The position numbers were made by a program, and so were the translations under genes. The notes beneath the pieces were generated by a model that was not told where the DNA came from, did not search any database, and worked only from the letters and a program-made list of their open reading frames with translations. From Azolla pinnata (taxonomy: Eukaryota > Streptophyta > Polypodiopsida > Salviniales > Salviniaceae): 64,000 nucleotides of DNA. Below, in pieces: positions 23,215-35,300 of the stretch (within the stretch, counting starts at the first letter, position 1; each line of letters starts with the position of its first letter). The stretch lies in NCBI GenBank assembly GCA_037176905.1, contig JBBBWG010027024.1, forward strand, positions 1 to 64,000, given 5' to 3'.

Positions 23215-23527
23215 AAGCTTGTGATGATCGCAGAACTTTGCAGGTGTTTCTTGTCTATTTGCTATATAGCTGGATGGCGTGATCACATCATCAATCTTCA
23301 AAATCATTTTAACAACCCGTGTCGCAAGCAGGATCTGCTGCTGCTTCCTATCAAAGTTCCACACATTTTGTTCTTTCATACTGTTGGTTCCAACATTGTT
23401 AAAAGTCAATTGTTCTAAAACTTGTCAGCAACGTTCAAAAGTTCACCCCCACCAAAGTAAATGAGTTTTCATTAGGAAAAACAATTAATCACCTTGACTT
23501 GCTGTACCGTAAGGTATTGATGGTGCC

Positions 23528-23528
<1 letters not shown>

Positions 23529-23560
<32 letters not shown>
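23529..23560. repeat. (CT)n microsatellite
   Basis: About 16 CT units within the intron region of the CCT5 relic. Confidence 0.95.
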
Positions 23561-23564
<4 letters not shown>

Positions 23565-23959
23565 ATACTAGACAAAATTCAAGTTCTGAGGGATAAAGAT
23601 TTCTAGAATTTCATTGATAGCTCTGTTTAGTATAAACTTTTAACCTCAGCGACAAAACTTTGGGAAGTATCAACAGTGGCACATGATTGAAACCTAAACA
23701 TTATGTTTCAAGGAGTTGTTAGATACCAATACAGATCGATATAAATAACAGAAATAAGAATAACGGCCTTTATTTAGAAACTAATCATCATAATTGCAAG
23801 CTTGGGATTCAAACATTTCTACTTTTAAGAGTACATTACCAAAAGCACAGTAATAACGTCAGCAATTTGTGGGAATGATGTGCCGAAAACTAGAGTTCTT
23901 CTAGGCTTACCCAAAAATTTAATTGAATAAAAATTAACGATCAGGTGGTCTTAATTGCA

Positions 23960-24290
23960 AGCAGCATTTCTGCATATTACAGTTTATCAATCGAAAACAG
24001 AGTAATAAGCCATATGATCTAAAACCTACAGTATGTGATTAAAGAGTGTCACCTAAAATTTTTTACTTCTTGAGATTCTTAATGAGTGGGCCAGAACACC
24101 TATTTGCTCAACCCCTAGAAAGTTCATTCAGCATTTCTACATTTAAGCGTGAAACAGAGTAATAAGACACACAGTAATCTCAAATCTATGGTATGTGAGA
24201 AAACTGTGATAAAAACTACCCTAAAAGTTTATATTTCTAGACAAATTGAAGCGTGGATCACAACACCTTCTAGCTCAATCCCTGGAATCT
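23960..24290. repeat. Tandem duplication of about 165 bp inside the CCT5 relic
   Basis: The segment GCATTTCT ... GAAACAGAGTAATAAG ... GTATGTGA ... GAACACCTATTTGCTCAACCCC (about 23964-24118) is repeated as 24130-24285 with about 80% identity. The second copy runs on into the exon encoding [15 protein letters not shown], so the duplication took in the 3' end of that exon. Confidence 0.7.
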
Positions 24291-26939
24291 TGTCAGCTGC
24301 AGCCTCAATGATAAGGGAACGAGAGATTTCAGCTGAACCTCCTCCATAAACAATGGCATTATTCCAGATTAAATTTCGAGCAATACAAAGAGCATCATGT
24401 ATACTGCGTTTGGTTTCCTCAATAATCATTTATTTGTCTGCATTCGTCAAAAACATATACAAAACTGTAAGAGTAGAAACAGTGCTAAAAACATGAATAA
24501 AGAAACCAGGTCGGCTCAATAACAAGGAAAAATGTGGAATCAGACGAAGTCAGTGTCATTACCATGCATGCCCGCTAAAATTCAAGTTACCTTTAAGCTG
24601 AAGATAAAAGGTATGGCATAGTGTATAATGAACATGAACAGAAAATCTGAAACCCCCACCTCAACTCTTCAACTACTTTGAGTGCACAGAAAATGAGCAA
24701 TGGAGTATCCAAATCTATCAGTAACAACAAGAACCAACATTCATTAATCTAAATAGGCAATCGACAAATAAAGCAAATTACAACCATTGAGATGACAATA
24801 ACCCTTACCTCCTCATATGAAGATAGTCAGCGTTTCAGAATGGGACATTGCTCAATGTACAGCATTCGGTCCTTGGTTATTCCAACGAATTTTTTCCCAC
24901 ACTAATCCAGCCTAATTCCAATGATACAAGAAAGTGGCAACTTGAGAAAACTCAGGGGTGTTTCCGAGTTTTTACCACAAATGGATTAACTTACCATGCA
25001 AAGCTCAACCATATCATCAAAATACTTCCTTCTCCTGCTCTCGTAACGCTTCAAACTTTTCGACAGTGAAAATGTCCACCTTAACTTTGGTTTTTGGTTT
25101 TGGAGGCTCGAAAGGTTAAAATTGCAAATCTTCACATTTTCAATATGTTTCCGCACTTGAGGATGATTCATATGCTTGTTCACAACAATACCCTCCAGTG
25201 TTCTGTATTCTTCAAGTTTAACCCCGAACTTTCTTTCAACTATAATCAGGTTAGATTTACATCCTTTCTCTCAAGATTAGCGACAGATAGAACTGCTTTT
25301 ACTGCAATATCAGCTAGTCATCGCTTACATCGATTGATTTTTTTTAACATACACAGGTAGAGAACAACTCTTTTGGCTTTTAATTCATCAGGTGTGAAAA
25401 TTATAGAGTAATGGCCATACTCTTAATATACATTTTTTATGATAGTGATGTCATGCATATGCACAAGGGGCCCGAAACTTCATGAAGAGAATTCAAACTT
25501 TTCGGGAGCGCTGGCGAGATTCTCAACAGCTATCTGGGAGGTCAATCATAGACTTCAAGAATACGAATTGGGCGAATTCCTGTGTCCAACAGCAGTTCAT
25601 ATTGCTCTAGCAATGCGCCTGCAATAACTACAACTCCCCCGTTCCATTGCCAATCTCATAATCCTGACAACTAGATAGCTCCATCATTACTTTCCCTATC
25701 TGGTTTTCCACATCCATTTGCCCCAAGATAGCAGCACCATCATTGGCTGAGAAAGCAAGAAGCATATTAAAAAGATAGCACAAGGACTGACAAAACGATC
25801 TGAATAGGGTTTAAAAAGCCCATATAACACTCATCAGTTCTTTTTCTTTTATCTCTCAGCTATCCCTGGGTCTTTGTTAACAACCCAACAGCTCTTGACA
25901 CTGAATGGATGCATTAACCATGTGATAATCATAAAATGCATATGTAATTGAGGACATCTAATATGCATTAATCACCATGTAACCAGTCAAAGATCACATA
26001 TATTGAGCATTTGAATAGCACATTTATTATCTTCGTTTGTCACCCAGATTACCCTTGGATTATCATTCCTAAAACTCCTCGCCAGCTCTCAAAATAGACA
26101 CAAGGAGGCTGAGTGGATGTATCTACCATGTGATCACCAAAATAAATACATAAATTGATCACATCTAATATGCATTGACCACTATGTAGCTGCACAAGCA
26201 ATATCGTATAGATATTGAAATTGGACACTGAGCATGTGAATATGAGCAAAGAATTGCCCCATTATCTTCTTTTACTAAACAACAACCCCCTGGATTTGCT
26301 CTCAAACAGATGAGGTGAAAAGGAGACTGTGTGGATGCATTCACGACATGATTATCAAATAAACGCATAAAGAATTGAGGACATCCAATATTCATCGATC
26401 ACCATTTCACTGCTCAAACATGCAATAGAGACGTGAAAGGGCGGTCTGACACTGAGCCTATGAAACGCGGAAAGAATCATTATCTACGATGATTGCAAGA
26501 GAGAGCGTAAAGAAAAGCCCGTGTGAGAAGGGGGAAAAAGAGAAATTTAGGTGGCATACCTGGCAAAAACAGTATTAAACGTACATAACCTATCAGTAAC
26601 TAGAATGCATTTGCCATTTAGAGATGTAACCAAATTGGCACGTTTCTGAACACGAGAAAGAAGAATTTCAGCAATGAGGGAAGCAAGGGAGGAAGAAGAA
26701 CGTATCCCTAAGGCATGGATGGGACAATGACTTCTGAAAAAGCTACGACGCCAGGAACAGAGCAGTAGGAAGAGAAAGGAGGAAGGAGGAGGAAAGATGG
26801 GATCGGCTTACTGAGCGCGACACCACCACATCGGGACTCTGCAGCATCTTGCCCATCCCGTGGGGCCAAGCGATCAGGTCCGGAGGATTTCTGGCGAGAT
26901 GTAGTCCTTTGACGATGATGAACAGGGCTACCTCGAACT

Positions 26940-28860
26940 CGTCGAAGACGAGCTCTTCTTCTTCTTATTCTTCTTCTTTCGTCTTCTTCTTCTTCTTCTT
27001 CTTCTTTGTTCTTTGTTCTTTGTTCTTCTAATTTTAGCTTACGGTAAATATCATTAGTGTTTATTGCAAATAATGATTTCTGGTTATAAAAAAGCCAATC
27101 TTTCTACGATTTTTCCACCACCAATTGTGGAATCGTTATGATAAAATAGACAATTCTAATATTGATTGACGAATCTGACCATATCGAGGAGGTGTATGAA
27201 ATCTACTTCTCACAGTTCGAAAAGCCATCATCTGCCTCCGTGACTCTGAAATGCCATCCTCTACAGTTGCCAAACCTGGTTTCGCCATTCTGTTAAATTC
27301 CAACTTTAAATTGTCTTTTCCATCCCATTGTAAAAATCTTGAAGATGTTATCACCTCTGCTAGCAAAGGGTTGAAAATCTTTTCTATGTTCGTGTGGTTT
27401 CCAATTGAGCAACTATAAGTTTTTCTTGCCAAAAGACCACTGAATGCTGAACAATAAAAGAATCTTAAACATTTAGATGATTGAGTGCTATTAATAACAT
27501 GACACCATGACGTTGTAATTTTTGTCTTACTATGTTATATCCTCACCTTCTCCACAAGATAACAAATTATCTATGCTCATGGTCGAGAACCTGAACACAT
27601 CTCTTTCAAGAGATTAAACGTTCAAATAACTATAAATAACTATGATTTTCCAAATTGAGTAAACTTACTCGTAAATATTTCGGGATATGTATATAAAGCC
27701 ATTAAACCCAACTGATATCAATGTTAGACTCTTTCTTCCATAATGTACCCTGGAGAACATAGTCAATTGATCAAGTAATTTCTTTGTCAAAGGTAACACA
27801 AGCAAAAAAATATGAAATCATCAGAATCATAATTGCTTGCAAACTCTTCTTCTTCTTCTTCTTCTACTTCTTCTTTGGGCGATGGAGTCTTGAGGAAATG
27901 TATAGATACATGCACATGCACACACACACACGTGCGCGCGCACGCGCACACACATGCATATATGCACACATTCATGCACATGCATATACATACACACACA
28001 CACACACATGAATGCATATGCATTGGCCAAATGTGAGGGTGGGAAAGAGCTTTGATTTGGCTAGCAGGCGTTCAATAGATCAAAAACACGTCCATCGTTT
28101 TTGATAATCACATTGATAAGTAACAGTATTAGATGATCACATTGATAATTTATCATTGTTTTTTTGAGATGCCAGTATATATTTCTTTCTTTCTTTTAGT
28201 TGCAAGGAGGCACAATAGAGGCTACATGGTCCTGTGCCGTTGAGACCTTTCAGTGCATTTCGGCCTTCCGTTTTTAAGTTGTTGTCGAACACGGCAAGCT
28301 GCTGCTGTGGTCCACTGCCTCGATGTCCATGGATTGATTCTCTCCATCAACTTGCCCGTGGACTTTTTCAAGATAGAAAGGGTTGGTTGATGTGATGCAT
28401 CGTCGTGGATGTCTACATTCCATTGCAGTATGTCTCCTTAAGGCCGCCCATCCAAAATGCCAGATGGGATTGCAGAAAACATCTGCAATTGGTCTTCTAC
28501 ATGCCATTGCGACCACTCGATATTAGAAAATTGCTTTATGCGTTCATGGGTGTTCTAGTCTGTGACCATGGCCAGTGGTTGACCTTAACAAAAGGACTCG
28601 TAAGAGATGATTGAAAAAGAGGACCAAGGAGATCAAAGGAGATGGAGACATGGAGAACAACAAAATTGTAATCGTCACGATCAGAGGCAGTAAATTATAT
28701 GATCGCAAAATTAATAGTAAAATTAATGGCAGGACGGAATCGAAAATATATTAAAATATAACAAGAAAGATAGATTGATGTATCAATGATTGATATTGAT
28801 TTATTTTATGTAAATGAAAAAGTTTGTCTTTTTTACATGACTTGTAGAAGCATGCAGTGA
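26940..28860. other. Intergenic; TTC run, CA/CG-rich microsatellite, no gene supported
   Basis: A TTC run lies at about 26950-27010, another at about 27847-27875, and a CACACA/GCGCGC/CATGCA microsatellite at 27905-28020. A 98-codon frame on the minus strand (27432-27136, containing EDGISESRRQMMAFRTVRSR) is open but I recognise nothing in it. No promoter or splice context supports it. Confidence 0.4.
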
Positions 28861-29720
28861 TGCCTAAGAATGTTAAGGAGAATTTTTGGATGTTAAAACA
28901 AAATTCATTACAACATGCAATAGTTTAAATATGAAAGTACCACAAGATCTAGAGTTTTCCGGTTGAATTTGGCAATAGTGTGCCACAAAATACGCAAAGC
29001 AAATTTCTTGACTCTATTGGTCTCTCCTATGTTAGTTAAGAATTTTTTCTAAGGCTTTTTTTATGGAGTATATATACAAAGGCTTGTGTGAGAGGGCTAA
29101 TGAGCGAGAGAATTCAAGTATAAGAATGGTCTATATGCGAAATCACTCATTTCTCACTTATATAAATAGGAGGCAAGACTTCCATTTTATGGTATAAGCT
29201 TGTATCACCACGGATTGTAACATATAAGGACTTCAGCTTGCCTCACACTTACTCATCAACTTGTCGAGTACCTAAACACTAATGGTGTCCACACTTTCAC
29301 AACAATCCCCACTCGAAGAGCTCACCAAAAGAGCAATAGTATATCTTTGCTTAAATAAGCTTGTTGTTAGGTAGAGCGTTGTTTGAACTGACTTTTGTAG
29401 GTTGCTTTTGGCAATAGTTTTGTGAATTGACATATGTACCGAGGTCGATTCCAATGATTTGGTCAAGTTGGCTTGCCGAAAGAAAGTATGTCGATATGTA
29501 GAGCCAACGTATGACTACTCTTCTCTCACTGGGAGCTCTGATACTATGGGTTATATTACATATTTACTAATGATGAGCAATATTATAGAGAAGATTAGAG
29601 GGAAGAGAATGGATTAAGAGTGATTAATCACACTAACCACACTCGAGTGAAGGATTGAAGACAAATCCAAGTACATCTGTGTTCTATATATCACAAATCA
29701 TTACCTTAGATTATACCATA
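28860..29720 (-). mobile_element. Possible LTR-retroelement relic
   Basis: On the minus strand, about 29550-29530 reads ACCCATAGTATCAGAGC, one mismatch from the plant initiator-tRNA primer-binding site (TGGTATCAGAGC), preceded by an LTR-like CA end. By the usual layout the LTR would lie to the right (from about 29547) and internal sequence to the left. I see no gag or pol protein motifs and cannot place the outer ends, so this is a broken fossil of uncertain (perhaps Copia) family. Confidence 0.3.
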
Positions 29721-30999
29721 GAAGCTGACAAGTACAGATCTAATAACAAAGAACTTAGTCTCACCAAGAGAGTCTTCACATGTTATAATTACTTTCAAGC
29801 CGTTTGCACCTGTTGTCCCAGTCTTACGATAATCGGTTTCCCTACTTATCCTACCTTCAAAACATTCAAATTCAATTTAGAAATTGGTTCCCAAAGTTAT
29901 GACTATAGCAAGTTACATGTTCTACCATGTCAACTGTGGATGATCTTTGTCAGCTACTCCCTGTTTGCATTTGCAACACTACACACTACTCCACGGGGAT
30001 TTGTTACACTTGTGCCCGCGACCCTTGAGAGCATGAGAAAACGGCTTTTCCATCTCGGGGCTTTCAAAGCTCGTTGCTAAACGCAAGCTAGTCAGGGGAA
30101 GCCTCTTAATATTCGACATCACCACAAAATCCAAATTGCGATCGGAGTTGTCACGTGGGGTTCGGATATCAATGGCATCAAAGTGCCTCGAATCTTTCGA
30201 ATGAATATTTGTATGTATGTAGGTTACATATCGATTAGTTTTACCCCGCTCCCCAAACGGAAAGAATTTAACTAATCGCAACAGGAAACGTATATTAACC
30301 GATCGTGGCATTTTCTCGGCTTGCGAGGCGGGGAGAGGATCCCTGCCACTCCAGCTAAATCTCGCCACGTCGAAGTTTATTGTCTAAGATAATATCTAGC
30401 TATAGTTGTCGCACTTACTCGCTGGATTTGGACTGTGTAGATAGCGAGGGCCCGGGTCGCAAAGGTCAACTGCTGATTACGGAGCGCGCTTCGGACAACT
30501 TCCGATTCTCCATGCTTTTGACTTTGAACACCATGCATGTATGAATGCATGCATCTCTTGCATTGTATGGTGAATGCATGCATGCTCGACGACGACGTGA
30601 TGAAGCTTTCGACGGCGACACGGAAGCAGAATTTATCAATGTGTGAATGCATGTGTGCAGACTCGAACCTCCGACCTCTTGGACTTCGCCATCTTGACTG
30701 TTCCGGAAGAAGATGCGAGCGATTATTCTCCAACATGGCAGGCATCGGTTGCGTTCTAGTTGGCTCCTAGGATGAACGGGTTAGCGATCGAGCCCCATGT
30801 TTATTATTAGCTTTCTTTAAATCGCGAGTTTGAACAATTGAGCCCCATGTATATTAGTTTTCTAAAATCGCGAGTTCGAATCACCGATCAACAGCAAAAC
30901 AAGGCGAAATCAAGGGGCATCTCCGATGGTTGGTGGATGCATGCGGTACGATGCGACGCATTTCAACATGGTTTCAACATCGCGGGCACACATCGGGGG

Positions 31000-31056
<57 letters not shown>

Positions 31057-32318
31057 AATCATAATAATAATAATAATAATAAGAAGAAGAAGAACAACAA
31101 CAACAATAATCAGCGCCAACGAGCAAAGACGTAGAGGACTCGGGAAGGAAGAAAACGATGGGAGTTGATGATACATTCGTCGATTAAGTGTATGTATTTT
31201 GTGTTGGACATTGATAAGTGGCCGGCCGGTGGGGCTAAATACGGTATAGCACCCTCCGATAGTTGCAGCTACTTATCGTTGTCGACAATTATATGTGTCT
31301 CCAGACTCTTCCCCACTCGATAACTGTAGTTACAGATCATCGATGTTTCGTCGACCGTTGTTTCAGCGTTGGGGACATGGGCAATGCAGCAAGGAGCGCC
31401 TAATCGGAAGCTGATCACGAATGGCGCACCATCATCACCATCATCATCATCATCACCGCCACCACCACCATCATCACCATCATCATCATCACCACCACCA
31501 CCACCACCATCATCACCATCACCATCATCAATCATCATCATCGAAACCTCGAAATGCATCATGGCATGTCCCCAAGTGTCATGAGTGTGTCATGACCTCT
31601 TTGTTTTTGGGCTTGCTTTGCAGGTGGGGACATGCATCATTCATATGCATGCTATGCATGCATACAGCCTATGCATGCATGCATAGGTATCATGGCCCAT
31701 AAGTGGCCAATATGATGAGATGGCCAGCAAAGATCATGGNNNNNNNNNNNNNNNNNNNNNNNNNNNNNNNNNNNNNNNNNNNNNNNNNNNNNNNNNNNNN
31801 NNNNNNNNNNNNNNNNNNNNNNNNNNNNNNNNNNNNNNNCATGCACACATGCATACAAACACATGCATACAGACAGTGTACAGTATTACTGCTGCATGGG
31901 GCCATAACGCACATCAGACATGCATGCATGCATGCATAATACATGTGCCCAAAACTAAGCAGGCAGTCATGATTTGGTATGACCCCATCCTGACAAGACA
32001 AAATGGAATGATGTGATGCGCGCATGAGATGCATCCATGCATCCATTGCACCCCCGTCTCCTAACTATATAGGCATAGATGGGTTGCGATCGGTAGATCC
32101 CCCTCTCTAGCTGCTATGTATATGTATGATTTTTGGGGCCCTAGATGCTTCCCTATTGATCTCTATAGATCTTACAGGCTGATCTCCTGCTGATCATGCG
32201 CTTTTGATCCCGGGCCCATGAGCTAGTGGCAAGCTCATCTGATCTGAGGTCGAAGCAGCAGCAAGAAGCAAGAAGCAAGAAGCAAGAAGCAAGAGGAAGT
32301 GGAGGAGGAGGAGGAGCC
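29720..32318. other. Intergenic DNA rich in simple sequence
   Basis: A tandem pair of about 47 bp (GAGCCCCATGT.TATTA ... AAATCGCGAGTT) lies at 30790-30880. An ATC run occupies about 31001-31060, followed by an AAT/AAG run. A mixed CAT/CAC run lies at 31428-31535, and CATGCATG-rich DNA at 31640-31700 and 31839-31940. No open frame here carries a recognisable domain; the long ones are poly-His, poly-Ile or poly-Ser read from the trinucleotide runs. Confidence 0.5.
31740..31839. other. Assembly gap (100 N)
   Basis: Exactly one hundred undetermined bases, the conventional size for a gap of unknown length. It lies inside CATGCATG-rich simple sequence, which probably broke the assembly. Confidence 1.
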
Positions 32319-35300
32319 ATGGATTCACATAACATGCTTCACCATCACCACCACCATCATCATCGCGAAGGTGAATCTCCCTGTCCTTGGATCAATTTCT
32401 AGGGATTTTGACGGCCGACTGCAGAGCATCATGAGGCACTTGGGATTGAGAAAAAAACGATCAGTGAAGTGAATCCAGACTAGCGATTGGAAATTAAATG
32501 TATTGGGGATATCGTGGCGCCGCTGCGCCGCGCTTGTTCGATTCATTTCATTTGATCGATCCCATCCATCGAAATGGGTCCGGTGTTTCTATTAGTTACC
32601 TGATTTGTTTGATGCGAAAATTTTCCGGCAGATCATCCGCCGGCGGCAGCGGCGCGGTGCTCCGAATATCGCGACGGCTTCAGCTGCAACGCCGCAGATG
32701 TGCAGAGCTTAAGGTGCGCATCACATGTATATTATATGCATTGCAGGCACGCATCGACCGATCGATCGATGGATTGACTGATCGATCGATCGATGGATTG
32801 ACTGATCGATCGATTGGTGGATTGACTGATCGATCGATCGATCGATCGATGGATTGACTGATCCGTCGGTCGATGGATTGACTGATCGATCGATCGATCG
32901 ATCGGGGCGGCGATCCGCGGATCGAATGATGGATCTATCTCATCGCCGCGAAAAATTTCATCGGATGATCCTTGGATTGTGCAGAGTGTTCGTGGGCACT
33001 TGGAATGTAGGCGGATTGAAGCCCCAGCGTGATGATCCAGCTGCTGCTCCTGCAGCAGCTCCTGATGATCAGCACTGCGCCATGGATCATCATCATCGGC
33101 TCGGCGCGGATGAGAAGGATGCAGGCGAGCATCATCGATACAGCGCCATGGCGGCGATGGTGAAGGAATGGCTGGGCTTGACGATGCATCAGCAGAGCGG
33201 CCAAATGGCGGATCTCTATGTCCTCGGCTTCCAGGAAGTGGTCCCTCTGACGCCCGCCAATGTTCTGGGCGCCGCCATATCCAGCAGCTCATCATCCCTC
33301 AGATCAACCCTAGTTCGCAGCAGCTCCCGATCCGCCGCTGATCTTTACCCTTACAATCACGACGACGACGACGACGATGAGGATGAGGATGATGAGGATG
33401 AGGATGATGATGAGGACGAGGATGAGGATGATGGTGGTGATGGTGATGGTGATGGTGATGGTGATGGCGGCGCCGATCATGATCATGTCGCTACAGCAAT
33501 TTCCCCCTGGGAATCTCTCATCAGCTCCGTATTGAACCCTGACGACGACGACGACGGCGACGACGAAGACGACGACGACCATCATCATCATCATCGCCAT
33601 CGCCATCGCCATCGCCATCGCCATGATCAGATTCACCATAGCCATGGCCGAAGCCCGATCAGGAGCTCCGCTGAGTGTACTGCAGCAGCCCGGGATCATC
33701 ACGGCGATCCTTCCCGATCGATTGCGAAGCCAGCAGAATATGTGGTAGCTGCTGCGAGATGGTCAAGCAGATTGAAGAGCCTGACGGCTCCGCCCTCTCC
33801 ATCTACTCAGCATCGCCATATTGCTCACCATCATCATCCTCTTCATCATCTCCGGGTGGAGGACTGTATGATTAGATCAGGCGATCATGGGCCGGCGGCG
33901 CGGCCGATCAGATCATCATGCGGCAGGGCAAGTGGTACAGCGATCAGGAGGAGGTTCAGCAAGGTTGTGAGCAAGCAGATGGTGGGGGTTTACGTGAGCG
34001 TATGGGCGCGGGAGGATGTGGCGCGGCGGCACATCCGGGGCGTGGAAGTGGCCAGCGTCGGCTGCGGCATCATGGGCTACCTGGGGAACAAGGTAATTAG
34101 ATTCATCTGGAACAGATTCGGCGGAGGAATCCGATTCAGACGAATAATTAGAATCTGATCAAGATCGATTCGGATGAAGATGAAGAAGATGAAGAAGATG
34201 AAGCTCGGATGATGGTGATGCTGATGATGATGATGGTGGTGGTGATGATGATGGTACTGATGGTGATGCTGATGGTGATGCTGGTGGTGATGCTGATGGT
34301 GGTGGTGGTGATGTTGTTGTTGATGATGATGATGATGATGGGGGTGAAGCTGATGACGATGACGATGACGATGATGGTGATGGTGAAAGATGCTGATGCT
34401 GATGAAGCTGAAGAAGCTGATGAAGCTGATGCTGATGCTGATGCTGATGCTGATGCTGATGATGCTGAAGCTGATAATGATGCTGATGCTGATGCTAAAG
34501 CTGAAGCTACTGATTGATGATGATGGTGATGATGATGGTGAAGCTGATGCTACAGTTGATGCTGAAGCTGACAATGATGCTGACGCTGGTGATGGTGATT
34601 GATGATGATGCTGATGATGGTGCTGCTGGTAATGATGGTGATTGATGATGATGGTGAAGCTGATGAAGCTGATGCTGATGCTACTGATGCTGAAGCTGAT
34701 GCTGATGCTGATGCTGATGCTAAAGCTAAAGCTGAAGCTGATGATTGATGATTGATGATGACGATGGTGGTGGTGCTGGTGCTGCTGGTGGTGGTGATGA
34801 TGATTGATGATGGCGGTGGTGGTGATGACGGTGAAGGTGATGATGATGGTGGTGGTGGTGGTGGTGGTGGTGGCGATGATGATTGATGATGATGATGGTG
34901 GTGATGATGGTGATGATCATGATCATGATGGTGGTGGTGGTGGTGGTGGTGATGGTGATGATCATGATCATGATGGTGATGGTGGTGGACTGATGATGAC
35001 GGCGGTGGCGATGGTGATGATGGGGATGATGGTGATGATTGGGGATGGTGGTGGACTGATGATGACGGTGGTGGCGGCGTGTGAATGTGTGCATGCATGT
35101 GTGTTGTGTGGGATGTATGTGACCGCGGGGGGGGGGGGATGGATGTGACGGATGGATGGATGCTTGAGGATGATGGTGATGATGATGATGATGATGATGG
35201 TGACGATGGTGGGGGCGCAGGGGGCGGTGTCGGTGAGCCTGAGGTGCGGAGAGACGAGCCTGTGCTTCGTGTGCAGCCACCTGAACTCGGGCGGCCAGCT

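Larger units (their letters stand above)
23240..26960 (-). pseudogene. CCT5: Decayed copy of chaperonin subunit CCT5 (TCP-1 epsilon), introns retained
   Basis: Fragments of the cytosolic chaperonin epsilon subunit lie in order on the minus strand: the start LVFDEF ... MGKMLQSPD (about 26955-26810); [20 protein letters not shown] and [13 protein letters not shown] (about 25750-25640); GALLEQYELLLDTGIRPIRI (about 25630-25560); [59 protein letters not shown] and [11 protein letters not shown] (25320-24985); ITKDRMLYIEQCP (about 24890); [20 protein letters not shown] and [20 protein letters not shown] (24425-24265); and [20 protein letters not shown] (about 23360-23270). Neighbouring pieces sit in different frames and some are cut by stops (single-base losses after GNGTG and near LREQEK, a stop after NRCKR). 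Splice sites still flank several pieces, so it is a duplicated, not retroposed, copy. The ATP-binding and apical parts are eroded. It cannot encode a working subunit. Confidence 0.85.

Noticed and set aside
27136-27432. 98-codon minus-strand frame
   Set aside because: There is no recognisable domain, no splice or promoter context, and the length is within chance for AT-rich DNA.
30655-30890. tRNA- or SINE-like B-box words (GAGTTCGAATCACCG)
   Set aside because: No matching A box at the right distance and no cloverleaf could be drawn.
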